Of a stretch of DNA of 64,000 nt, positions 1-7,227 are shown piece by piece. Every line of letters begins with the position of its first letter. Positions within the stretch are counted from its first letter, which is position 1. The notes under the pieces were generated by a model. That model saw only the letters and a list, made by a program, of their open reading frames with translations. It made no database searches and had not been told where the DNA came from. A program made the position numbers and the translations under genes. Source of the DNA: Empedobacter tilapiae (GTDB lineage: Bacteria > Bacteroidota > Bacteroidia > Flavobacteriales > Weeksellaceae); contig NZ_SRPE01000010.1 of assembly GCF_004785645.1 (NCBI RefSeq), positions 301-64,300 of the forward strand. The letters run 5' to 3'.

Positions 1-89
1 ATATTTTTTAGGTCTCCATTATCAGGCAAGAAAAAATTAAATGTCATTCAATCAGATTTAATAAATTAATAATGAACGAATTTAACAAA

Positions 90-118
90 AAAAAGTAGTC
101 CTTCCTAGACTACTTTTT
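90..118. repeat. Left inverted-repeat site of invertible segment 1
   Basis: Two perfect 11-bp arms (AAAAAGTAGTC at 90-100 and its complement at 108-118) flank a 7-bp centre, CTTCCTA, at 101-107. The 17-bp core at 96-112 recurs in exact inverted orientation at 295-311. The arms-plus-7-bp-centre form is what is known for tyrosine-recombinase crossover sites. The left flank (AATGAACGAATTTAA at 71-85) is also conserved beside the second cassette's left site. Alternative: a bidirectional intrinsic terminator, because the right arm ends in a T-run. Role as a recombination site is inferred. Confidence 0.7.
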
Positions 119-121
119 ATG

Positions 122-153
122 CAAATATATTCTTTTTTTAAAAACAAAGCAAA
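122..153 (-). promoter_or_regulatory. Promoter inside invertible segment 1, facing away from the cassette
   Basis: On the minus strand a -33 box TTTG (150-153) is followed after exactly 20 bp by a -7 box TATATTTG (122-129). This matches the Bacteroidota sigma-factor consensus TTTG / TAnnTTTG. Transcription would start near position 117 and run leftward, away from the gene at 344. If the segment flips about the centres of the two sites, the -7 box moves to about 278-285 and transcription would start near 290, about 54 bases before the ATG. No comparable promoter is visible between the right site and the ATG. Confidence 0.65.
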
Positions 154-292
154 TTACTGAAAAATACTGTCTTAACTCTCTTTTCAAGTATTCTTTTTTT
201 AAAACAAAGGTGTTTTTAATTGCTTATTAAATGAGTAATTAACTAAAAATCACTTTTATAATTTATTGCACTGTAAATCAATACACTGAATA

Positions 293-313
293 AATAGTCT
301 AGGAAGGACTATT
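293..313. repeat. Right inverted-repeat site of invertible segment 1
   Basis: Seven-bp arms AATAGTC (293-299) and GACTATT (307-313) flank the centre TAGGAAG (300-306), which is the exact reverse complement of the centre in the left site. The 17-bp core 295-311 matches 96-112 inverted, giving a segment of about 200 bp between crossover centres. The following 30 bp, including the start of the next gene, are nearly identical to the corresponding stretch at 3213-3256. Confidence 0.7.
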
Positions 314-343
314 CATAAAATAATCACTAAACAATTTAAAATT

Positions 344-1819
344 ATGAAAAAACATTTAGTCATTTTGATGAGCTTATTTTCATCCATATTTCTATTCTCA
401 CAACAAGATATTCGTAAGAGAAGCATTAAAAAAACTTTACAATGTAACCCATCCATTTTCTTATCTCAGACTAACCAGCTTAAATTAGTAGACACATCAA
501 CTAATCCATTCACTTATAATAATATTGGGCTAGCTAATAGTTTTAATTATAATGCAATGGGATATAATCCAGTTGATAGTTTTTTATATGCAATTAAAGT
601 TTCAAATTCAAATGAGATAGTAAAGATTAATCCCACTAATGGTATTGTAACTCCAATTGGTAATATTAATAAATTACCAGTGGCGACTTATATTAATGGA
701 GAGATAGATGATGTAGGAAATTTTTATGTGATGGATAATACATTTACTGATGCTTTATATAAAGTGAATTTAACAACATTAACTTCTACAAAAATAACTT
801 TAAGTAGAAAGATTTATTCTGCTGATTTTGCATTTAATCCTATAAATGGCTTATTATATGGTGTCAATAGTGCTTCAGATACAAATAGCCCTGGTGATTA
901 TGGTAAACTTTATACAATAAACCCACAAACAGGTATTGTTAATTTTATTGGCAGTTCATATGCTGGTAATCAAGTCTATGGAGCTATGATGGGAGTAGTT
1001 ACTGGGGAATTATATGGTTCTGAAAATTCTGGTAATTTTTATCAATTCAATATATTAACAGGTGAAAGAACTCTTATTTCAGGAGCTCCACCAAGTTCTG
1101 GAAATGATGGTGCACATTGTGTTCTTTCTTCTTTTACTTTAGGAATAGATTTATATATTACAAAAACTGATAATAAAACTCAATATATTCCAGGTACTAG
1201 CAATACTTATACTATTGTTGCAGGAAACAATGGTCCTTATGGAACATTAGGAGCCACAGTTTCAGACCCTTTACCTTTAAATATTCCTTCTAGTAATATG
1301 AGCTATAGAGTAACTTCGCTCTCTGGTGGAGCTACAAGTAATGTTATAGGTACTCAAATTGGAGCTATTAATGATAAAGTAAACTTACCTGTAGGAGCAA
1401 AAGTTACCTATGAGGTTATTATTAATGTTCCTTACACATATGTTGGCGATTTGACAAATAAAGCTACAATAAATGCTCCTGTTAATTCGTCGAACGATAT
1501 CAATCTAGCCAATAATACAGCCAGTGATACTGATACAACAACTATTTGTTATAAGCCTGGAAACTTTAATATGAATGGTACACCTACTAGAGTAGGTATT
1601 ACTAATTTACAAAAACAAGTTGGATGGCCAGAAAATATTCCTAATGGATTTATCGCTTTAGAATCTAAATCAACAGGTCTTGTAATCACTAGAGTTCAAA
1701 ACAATACAATGATTACTGAGCCTAAAGAAGGAATGATCATTTATGATATCAATGCAAATTGTGTCAGTCTCTATAATGGGAGTATATGGAAATGTATTAA
1801 ACAAGATTGTAATAATTAA
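344..1819 (+). CDS. Secreted DUF11-type repeat protein, first gene of phase-variable cassette 1
   Basis: The 491-aa product begins with a clear signal peptide (residues 1-19, ending LFLFSQ). Residues about 50-260 look like a beta-propeller-type domain that reads timeline-like features (GLLYGVN, GELYGSEN). A DUF11-like immunoglobulin fold follows at about 262-395 (DLYITKTDN to NNTASDTDT). The last 90 residues carry a module common at the C-terminus of flavobacterial surface proteins (GMIIYDINANCVSLYNG). No type IX sorting domain is obvious. The first 12 residues match those of the gene at 3242, including the DNA upstream. The only recognisable promoter lies in the invertible segment and currently faces the other way. 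The function is probably a surface adhesin or decoration, which is inference. Confidence 0.8.
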   Translation: MKKHLVILMSLFSSIFLFSQQDIRKRSIKKTLQCNPSIFLSQTNQLKLVDTSTNPFTYNNIGLANSFNYNAMGYNPVDSFLYAIKVSNSNEIVKINPTNGIVTPIGNINKLPVATYINGEIDDVGNFYVMDNTFTDALYKVNLTTLTSTKITLSRKIYSADFAFNPINGLLYGVNSASDTNSPGDYGKLYTINPQTGIVNFIGSSYAGNQVYGAMMGVVTGELYGSENSGNFYQFNILTGERTLISGAPPSSGNDGAHCVLSSFTLGIDLYITKTDNKTQYIPGTSNTYTIVAGNNGPYGTLGATVSDPLPLNIPSSNMSYRVTSLSGGATSNVIGTQIGAINDKVNLPVGAKVTYEVIINVPYTYVGDLTNKATINAPVNSSNDINLANNTASDTDTTTICYKPGNFNMNGTPTRVGITNLQKQVGWPENIPNGFIALESKSTGLVITRVQNNTMITEPKEGMIIYDINANCVSLYNGSIWKCIKQDCNN

Positions 1820-1881
1820 TTCATCAAAAATAATAGATCAAAAGTTGTCAAATTTAATTCAATTAACAAAATTTAAAAGGA

Positions 1882-2406
1882 ATGAAAAAAATAATATTTT
1901 TAATTTCAGTTTGTACATTATCGACTGCCACAGCACAAGTATTAATTGGGGATAATCAAATTAATGAAGATCAATCTACAATTTTATATTTTAGCAATAC
2001 TTCTTCAAATACTAACGGAATTATTCTTCCTGCAATAGAAAATGTGACCAATGCATTAGCAGAGTCAACCATTAATAATAATGGAACTTTTTTATTTGAT
2101 AAATCGGATAAGAAAGTAAAAATGTATGAAAAAAATTTATGGGTAACACTTTCTGGTAGTGGTAATACTTCTCAAATTATAAATAATAATTCAGAAGAAC
2201 TAGGAAACGGAGTTATTATAGGAGCGCAAACAACGAATGCAAAAGGAGTTTTAGTATTAGAATCGGATAGCAAAGCAATGGTACTTCCAAAAATAGCAAA
2301 TCCTCACACAACTGTAAAAAGTCCTTATCCTGGTATGATATGTTATGATACGGTGAGTAAAACACTAGCTGTATTTGATGGAAACCATTGGAGTTACTGG
2401 AAATAA
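1882..2406 (+). CDS. Small secreted protein of cassette 1
   Basis: The 174-aa product has a signal peptide (residues 1-18, ending TATAQ). It continues with a short N-terminal region mentioning VLIGDN and ends with the same style of module as its upstream neighbour: an LPKIANP segment followed by PGMICYDTVSKTLAVFDGNHW. In flavobacteria this C-terminal module sits on exported structural proteins. It lies 62 bp after the previous gene and 12 bp before the helix-turn-helix gene, so all three are probably co-transcribed. The exact function is not known to me. Confidence 0.75.
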   Translation: MKKIIFLISVCTLSTATAQVLIGDNQINEDQSTILYFSNTSSNTNGIILPAIENVTNALAESTINNNGTFLFDKSDKKVKMYEKNLWVTLSGSGNTSQIINNNSEELGNGVIIGAQTTNAKGVLVLESDSKAMVLPKIANPHTTVKSPYPGMICYDTVSKTLAVFDGNHWSYWK

Positions 2407-2418
2407 AAATATACAATA

Positions 2419-2856
2419 ATGAATTTCAAAGAAATACATATTGGAACTTTAATCAATCAAGCAGTCATAGAAAATAAAATAGAACTATCTCGTATTTGTA
2501 AATTTATGAAATGTACAGAGCAAGAAGTAAATGAAATGTACAGTATGAACAGTTTGGAACTTGAAGTTGTATTAAAATGGAGTAAATTATTAGAGTATGA
2601 TTTTTTTCGTTTGTATTCTCAACACTTGATTTTATATGCTCCTATTAAAAAAGATGATAGTGAGAAAGTAATCAATAATTATAAATCATCTTTACCCCAA
2701 TTTCGTAAAAATGTTTACACAAAGGAAGTCATAGATTATATTTTAAATAAAATAGACACAGGAGAAATGAAAAAGTCAGAAATAATGGAACGCTATAACA
2801 TCCCAAAAACAACTTTGTATAAATGGATTAGTAAATATAAAAATTCAACCAAATAG
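2419..2856 (+). CDS. Helix-turn-helix protein of cassette 1 (145 aa)
   Basis: The N-terminal half (1-75) has a motif I recall from other flavobacterial genomes (IHIGTLI, WSKLLEYDFFRLYSQHL) without an assigned function. The C-terminal part (about 100-141) is a helix-turn-helix of the IS3 OrfA/transposase type (GEMKKSEIMERYNIPKTTLY). No catalytic DDE residues are present, so it is a DNA-binding protein rather than a transposase. It is closely similar to the protein at 4030-4467, most strongly in the last 50 residues (SLPQFRKNVYTKEVIDYILN). The position at the end of the secreted-protein cassette suggests a regulator of these cassettes or a recombination accessory factor. Both roles are inference. 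Confidence 0.75.
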   Translation: MNFKEIHIGTLINQAVIENKIELSRICKFMKCTEQEVNEMYSMNSLELEVVLKWSKLLEYDFFRLYSQHLILYAPIKKDDSEKVINNYKSSLPQFRKNVYTKEVIDYILNKIDTGEMKKSEIMERYNIPKTTLYKWISKYKNSTK

Positions 2857-2896
2857 ATATCTAATTACTAATTTAGCCTATTCTAATTAACCATTA

Positions 2897-2930
2897 GCTG
2901 CTAATCATTTTCTAGTGATTAGTGGCTTTT
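2897..2930 (+). terminator. Terminator of cassette 1
   Basis: An 11-bp stem (2897-2907 with 2916-2926, two G-T wobbles) with an 8-nt loop is followed by TTTT. The same hairpin and about 40 bp upstream of it recur after the second cassette (4515-4549), showing that the cassette end is duplicated too. Confidence 0.7.
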
Positions 2931-3003
2931 GCTTAAAAAAGAAGATATTACCTAATATTTTCTTTTTTATTAAAGTGCTAATAATGAACGAATTTAATAA
3001 AAA

Positions 3004-3030
3004 AAAAGTAGTCCTAGTTAGACTACTTTT
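3004..3030. repeat. Left inverted-repeat site of invertible segment 2
   Basis: Ten-bp perfect arms (AAAAGTAGTC at 3004-3013 and its complement at 3021-3030) flank the centre CTAGTTA (3014-3020). The arms match those of the first cassette's left site, but the central 7 bp differ (CTAGTTA against CTTCCTA). The 17-bp core 3009-3025 recurs inverted at 3193-3209. The flank AATGAACGAATTTAA at 2983-2997 is shared with cassette 1. Confidence 0.7.
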
Positions 3031-3033
3031 GTA

Positions 3034-3064
3034 CAAAGGTATTCTTTTTCTTTAAAAAAGCAAA
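3034..3064 (-). promoter_or_regulatory. Promoter inside invertible segment 2, facing away from its cassette
   Basis: On the minus strand TTTG (3061-3064) is followed after 19 bp by TACCTTTG (3034-3041), an exact TTTG / TAnnTTTG promoter. It sits at the same distance from its left site as the promoter of segment 1. In this orientation it drives transcription leftward, antisense to cassette 1. After inversion the -7 box would lie at about 3177-3184, with a start near 3189 and a leader of about 53 bases before the ATG at 3242. Confidence 0.65.
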
Positions 3065-3189
3065 TTGTTGAGAAATAATGTTTTAAGAGCATTTATATTT
3101 TTTTATAAAATTAATAATCACGTATTAAATGCTTACTTAATTGTAAATCATAATTATAATACACTATACTGTAAATCAATGTGATGAAC

Positions 3190-3212
3190 AAATAGTCTAA
3201 CTAGGACTATTT
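3190..3212. repeat. Right inverted-repeat site of invertible segment 2
   Basis: Eight-bp arms AAATAGTC (3190-3197) and GACTATTT (3205-3212) flank TAACTAG (3198-3204), the exact reverse complement of this pair's left centre. The core 3193-3209 matches 3009-3025 inverted. The invertible segment is about 185 bp between centres. Confidence 0.7.
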
Positions 3213-3241
3213 ATTAAATAATCACTAAACAATTTAAAATT

Positions 3242-3991
3242 ATGAAAAAACATTTAATCGTTTTAATGTCTTTATTTTCATCCGTTTCACTATTTTCACA
3301 AGTCGGAATTAATACAGAAAATCCACAAAAAACATTGCATGTAAATGGAGATTTACAATTAACAAAAGAATTTAATGTCGGAGGCAATGCTTCTACTCAA
3401 GGAAGCCCTGGAGTAAGTGGACAAGTTTTGGTTTCAAAAGGTGCTAATAGTGCTCCTGAATGGAAAACATTATCTATTCCCACATTACCCGATTTAGCTA
3501 CAGGAACAGTAATTTCTATAGATGGACAACTTATGATTGCGCAAGAAATCACATTGCAAATGACTGCTGATTATACTAATGCAGGAGCCTCATCAGGACC
3601 AGGTGTAGCAATAGGTAATTTAAATAATGAGATAATTGATAATGAGAATACGTATTTAGGTACTACAACTAGTAATTCTTTTAAAGTGAGTAATGATGGT
3701 ATTTATCATGTAAATATGAATATGCAAATTTCAACTACCAATAATACTTCACCTGTTATAGGTGTATGGGATAACACCGTAGGAAATTGGGTAGCTAGAG
3801 TTAGTGATCAGTTTGTTGCTGCGACTGGAGGATATCAAACATTTACTTTAATAACAGCTATACCTATGTTAGCAAGTCATACCTATTCATTTAGGTTTTT
3901 AAATACAACAAGTGTCACCATTAAACATCTAAGTAGTGGTTTTACTGGAAGTGGTCCTGTCTCACAAGTGACTTTAAAACGTTTGAGATAG
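3242..3991 (+). CDS. Secreted fibre-like protein, structural gene of phase-variable cassette 2
   Basis: The 249-aa product begins with a signal peptide nearly identical to that of the gene at 344 (residues 1-19, ending LFSQ). Residues 20-34 carry the VGINTENPQKTLHV module typical of flavobacterial surface and fibre proteins. A Gly/Ser-rich linker (about 50-75) leads to a beta-rich C-terminal domain (about 100-249, FKVSNDGIYHVNMNMQIS, SHTYSFRFLN) resembling C1q/TNF-like trimeric heads. This is a different structural gene on the same promoter and signal-peptide DNA as cassette 1. The predicted location is the cell surface or periplasm; the ligand is unknown. Confidence 0.78.
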   Translation: MKKHLIVLMSLFSSVSLFSQVGINTENPQKTLHVNGDLQLTKEFNVGGNASTQGSPGVSGQVLVSKGANSAPEWKTLSIPTLPDLATGTVISIDGQLMIAQEITLQMTADYTNAGASSGPGVAIGNLNNEIIDNENTYLGTTTSNSFKVSNDGIYHVNMNMQISTTNNTSPVIGVWDNTVGNWVARVSDQFVAATGGYQTFTLITAIPMLASHTYSFRFLNTTSVTIKHLSSGFTGSGPVSQVTLKRLR

Positions 3992-4029
3992 GATTAAATT
4001 TCAACAAATCTCTTCTAAAAAATAAGCAA

Positions 4030-4467
4030 ATGAATTTCAAAATAATTCATATCGGAATATTGATAAAAGAGCTAGTCCAAGAAAGAGAAATTGAGTTGTA
4101 TCGCATCTGTAATTTTATGAAATGTACAGAACAAGAAATAAGTGAAATGTACAATATGGAAAATATGAGTACTGATGTTTTATTGAGATGGAGTAAATTA
4201 TTAGAGTATGATTTTTTTCGTTTGTATTCGCAGCACTTAATTTTATATGCTCCTGTGAGAAATACAAGCTACAAAAAATTTCATGAAAATATACCGTCTT
4301 CTTTACCCCAATTTCGTAAAAATGTTTACACAAAAGAAGTCATAGATTATATTTTAAATAAAATAAAAACAGGTGAAATGAAAAAAACTGAAATAATAGA
4401 ACGCTATAACATCCCAAAAACAACTTTGTATAAATGGATAAGTAAGTATAAAAATTTGGATAAATAA
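4030..4467 (+). CDS. Helix-turn-helix protein of cassette 2 (145 aa)
   Basis: This is a paralogue of the protein at 2419-2856 with the same length and layout: an N-terminal domain with WSKLLEYDFFRLYSQHL and a C-terminal IS3 OrfA-type helix-turn-helix (GEMKKTEIIERYNIPKTTLY). The DNA for the last 50 codons is almost identical in the two genes, while residues 75-95 differ, suggesting recent duplication or gene conversion. It follows the secreted-protein gene by 38 bp and probably shares its transcript. A regulatory role over the cassette promoters or the recombination is inferred. Confidence 0.75.
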   Translation: MNFKIIHIGILIKELVQEREIELYRICNFMKCTEQEISEMYNMENMSTDVLLRWSKLLEYDFFRLYSQHLILYAPVRNTSYKKFHENIPSSLPQFRKNVYTKEVIDYILNKIKTGEMKKTEIIERYNIPKTTLYKWISKYKNLDK

Positions 4468-4514
4468 AATGATACTCTCTAATTACTAATTTAACCTATT
4501 CTAATTAACCATTA

Positions 4515-4549
4515 GCTGCTAATCATTTCTTAGTGATTAGTGGCTTTTT
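4515..4549 (+). terminator. Terminator of cassette 2
   Basis: The 11-bp stem (4515-4525 with 4534-4544) is followed by TTTTT. It is a copy of the hairpin at 2897-2930. The next gene starts only 12 bases downstream, so that gene depends on read-through or on a promoter I could not identify. Confidence 0.7.
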
Positions 4550-4561
4550 AAACTCAAATCA

Positions 4562-4882
4562 ATGAAAACCAAGATAAATTATAAAACACTTTATACAGAT
4601 ATAATAAATGATCTTTATCCTGATAAATTATTACAATGTCAAGAAATTCTAAATAAACAAGATTTAAATATTTTAGATATTTTAGAATTGAATAAATTAA
4701 TTTTTCAAGAAGAATATAAAAACAATATCGAAGTAAATCAAAAATTCAGATCTTATTCAAAACAAGATATTTTATTGATATTAGATTATCAGAAAAAACA
4801 TAATCTAAACAATTCTCAATTGGCTAATCATTTTAATTTAAGCAGAAATACTGTTGCTAAATGGAAAAAAATATTTATTTAA
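4562..4882 (+). CDS. Helix-turn-helix protein (106 aa) behind the cassettes
   Basis: The C-terminal third (about 68-105) is a helix-turn-helix (LNNSQLANHFNLSRNTVAKW) of the kind found in transposase OrfA and small regulators. The N-terminal part (NYKTLYTDIINDLYPDKLLQ) is unassigned. I recall similar proteins beside the 145-aa type in other flavobacteria, but no characterised function. It lies directly after the terminator of cassette 2. It is probably a third DNA-binding component of the locus; this rests on position and fold only. Confidence 0.7.
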   Translation: MKTKINYKTLYTDIINDLYPDKLLQCQEILNKQDLNILDILELNKLIFQEEYKNNIEVNQKFRSYSKQDILLILDYQKKHNLNNSQLANHFNLSRNTVAKWKKIFI

Positions 4883-5146
4883 GAGCTTTGTAGTATCAAA
4901 AAAAATCGTTGAAATATTGTGCTGTTAATTAACAGGAGAAACTGTTGCACAAATAAAAGACTATATAACAAACCTCATTTATTTTTTAAAATATTTTTTT
5001 GTGTAAAACTATAATTTATTGTGAGATAGTTTTTGGATATTTGAGTTTAATCTTACGAAATACAGATATATAAAAAATGTTTTATGAAACGAGATAATAT
5101 TTTACTTTGTAAAAAATGTTGTACACTTACTAAAAAATCAGAATAA

Positions 5147-5908
5147 ATGAAATCTACATATATTTTTACTTCTTTTTTTATTATTTTACTAAGTTGTAAT
5201 CCTTCTAAAGAAGAAATTTATACAGAACTAGAAAAATTTGACAATTCTTTAGACTCACTAATTTCAATTGACACATATAATAAACCAAATACTCTAATTT
5301 TTCAAGCAGATACTTTAAACAATAATCCTAAAACAATTGAAGAGACTTGCTACCAGATCATTGAAAATGATTCTATTAAAATTGATGCCAATTGTCATAT
5401 TTATAAATTTAACAATAATGAGTTAGTACTTAACTCGAGTGAAGATTTTTTAGGAAGGAAGTTTGTTCAAAAATATATTTATTTTTTGGATAAAATTGAC
5501 AATAAATTAATTGAACGATTGAGAGAAACAAAATCAGATACAATTTATTTTGGCAATGTAAATAAATACGATAATAAAGGACGTCGTATAAAATTCGTAG
5601 AATCAGGAGTCTGGAACGAGATTGAAAATGGAGTTACTAAAGTAAATGAGAATAGACGTGTTGAAGTATATAAATATAACAATGACCAAACGGTAACAAC
5701 TTGGAGAAAAGAATATTTCAACAAGGAATACAATATTGATAGTCTTAATAAGGCAAAAATTACAACTTTTACTAGTTCTAATAACAATACATGGTCCTAT
5801 AATCATAAAGAATATACGTATAAAAACGATAAATTTGGAAATTGGATTGAGAAAAGAAATAAGAAAAAAGAAAATCCAGAGGTATATTATAGAAAATATT
5901 CTTACTAG
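5147..5908 (+). CDS. Lipoprotein of unknown function
   Basis: The 253-aa product has a lipoprotein signal (residues 1-17, lipobox LLSC with Cys17), placing it in the membrane. The C-terminal half (about 140-253) contains short tyrosine-rich strands (YKYNNDQTVTTW, YKNDKFGNWIEKRN) like the YD/MORN-style segments of Bacteroidota lipoproteins. No enzyme motif is visible. It follows 264 bp of AT-rich DNA in which I saw no gene. Its start was fixed by the lipobox. Confidence 0.7.
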   Translation: MKSTYIFTSFFIILLSCNPSKEEIYTELEKFDNSLDSLISIDTYNKPNTLIFQADTLNNNPKTIEETCYQIIENDSIKIDANCHIYKFNNNELVLNSSEDFLGRKFVQKYIYFLDKIDNKLIERLRETKSDTIYFGNVNKYDNKGRRIKFVESGVWNEIENGVTKVNENRRVEVYKYNNDQTVTTWRKEYFNKEYNIDSLNKAKITTFTSSNNNTWSYNHKEYTYKNDKFGNWIEKRNKKKENPEVYYRKYSY

Positions 5909-6048
5909 AACCAGCTTTCAATAACTAAGCTTTCGAATTGATTAAAATAATTGATAATACATATTTTAAACATGAAAAATAGTAAATTAAAGACATTCGT
6001 ATATTTAAGTAATTAAAAGCAAAACCTGACAAAATTAAACACATCAAA

Positions 6049-6699
6049 ATGATTTCAACTAAACAGATAAATTCACTTCCTGCTCCAAAAAAATTACAAA
6101 AAATTTGCAAAGCGATTTCTGTTTTAGATGCTATTCTTTCCCAAGAGTGGGAATATCGTTACTATTCATATAACAACAAATGGTCTGTAAATGAAGAATT
6201 TTTCGAAATTAGAAATGGAGAAGGAGACCATATACTAATTTTATTTAAACAAGAGGATTGTATAATAAATGGATTTGCTCACGAACTCTACGATTTTGAA
6301 GAAAAACTTCCTGCAAAAGAAAAATTAACTCATGAAATGCCTGAAATATTTAATGAATTTATTTTTGGAGAACCTGTACAATCAATCGGGACAACATTTT
6401 GTATTTGGACAACTGAACAAAACAAATGGAAAACGGGTAAACTTGAACATTTTGAAGATGGTTCTGATGAGTTTTTAGAAATTTTTGATGGAAATCCGCA
6501 AACTTATATTGATTGGGCGACAGAATATTTTGAAGAAAGTTATATAGAAACAGGAATCCCATTAGAAACTGTAAAAGAAATCTATAACGGAAAAACCTTG
6601 ACAAAAGAAATGGTTTTAAAAATTGTAGAAGAACTAGAAGATTGGGAACAACTAGAAGATGATCTAAAAATAATTGGTTATGCATACGACTTAAAGTAA
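6049..6699 (+). CDS. Hypothetical acidic cytoplasmic protein
   Basis: The 216-aa product has no signal peptide or membrane segment. It is rich in Glu, Asp, Trp and Phe (ILFKQEDCIINGFAHELYDF, DWATEYFEESY). The composition and single-gene context resemble immunity-type or SUKH-like stress proteins, but I cannot assign a family. It stands alone between a lipoprotein gene and the arsenic locus. Confidence 0.65.
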   Translation: MISTKQINSLPAPKKLQKICKAISVLDAILSQEWEYRYYSYNNKWSVNEEFFEIRNGEGDHILILFKQEDCIINGFAHELYDFEEKLPAKEKLTHEMPEIFNEFIFGEPVQSIGTTFCIWTTEQNKWKTGKLEHFEDGSDEFLEIFDGNPQTYIDWATEYFEESYIETGIPLETVKEIYNGKTLTKEMVLKIVEELEDWEQLEDDLKIIGYAYDLK

Positions 6700-6842
6700 C
6701 TAAAAAATAACTTCTATAGCAATTACGTAACTCTAAAGTAAAATACAACTTCCTTAAAATCTTTTAAACGAGATTTTTGTTTTTTAAAACTAAATGTATG
6801 TATTAAAATAACAGAGATTAATTATAAGGTTTTAAAATTAAA

Positions 6843-6858
6843 ATCGTAATATTGCGAT
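6843..6858. promoter_or_regulatory. ArsR operator upstream of arsR
   Basis: ATCGTAATATTGCGAT is a 16-bp palindrome with one mismatch, located 15 bp before the arsR start codon. A perfect version lies at 7228-7243, before the rest of the operon. Location and recurrence support it as the ArsR binding site, giving autoregulation. Confidence 0.75.
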
Positions 6859-6873
6859 ATAATAAAATTAGAA

Positions 6874-7203
6874 ATGGGAATCACAAAAACGGAGATGTTT
6901 ACAGAAGAGCAAAATCGATTAGCAATAATGTTTAAGGTTTTGGGACATCCTGCTCGTATTGCTATTTTGCAACATATAATCAATCAAAAAGCGTGTATTT
7001 GTAACGACTTAGTCGATGAATTAGGATTAGCGCAAGCAACCATTTCTCAACATTTGAAAGAATTAAAAAATATAGGAATTATACAAGGTTCTGTAGAAGG
7101 AAAGTCTGTTTGTTATTGTATTGAAGAGAGAGTTTGGAAAGAAATACAAAGCGAATTAGTTACATTCTTTCAACAAGATGTGAAAGTTAATCAATGCTGT
7201 TAA
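6874..7203 (+). CDS. arsR: ArsR-family arsenic-responsive repressor
   Basis: The 109-aa product is a winged-helix regulator (about 15-95) with the recognition helix around LAQATISQHLKEL. Cys41 and Cys43 (ACICNDL) sit at the helix 3 position where arsenic-sensing ArsR proteins bind As(III), and the protein ends in a Cys pair (108-109) that may add ligands. Binding of arsenite is known to release such repressors from DNA. Palindromic operators lie before this gene and before the next, and arsC and acr3 follow, so it most likely controls the whole locus. Confidence 0.9.
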   Translation: MGITKTEMFTEEQNRLAIMFKVLGHPARIAILQHIINQKACICNDLVDELGLAQATISQHLKELKNIGIIQGSVEGKSVCYCIEERVWKEIQSELVTFFQQDVKVNQCC

Positions 7204-7227
7204 AGGCATTTTTTTTAATCCAAATAC

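Noticed and set aside
96-311. The two sites as RNA hairpins with complementary loops (kissing loops, CTTCCTA and TAGGAAG) or as simple terminators
   Set aside because: Possible as RNA, but the enclosed promoter facing outward, the same design in cassette 2 and the lack of any other promoter before the genes fit a DNA inversion better. Kept as an alternative only.
2419-4467. The 145-aa proteins as IS3 transposase OrfA of an insertion sequence
   Set aside because: The helix-turn-helix is similar, but there is no OrfB, no DDE catalytic domain and no terminal inverted repeats around the genes.
5084-5146. 20-codon open frame with cysteines just before the lipoprotein gene
   Set aside because: Too short, no family match, and no evidence of translation.
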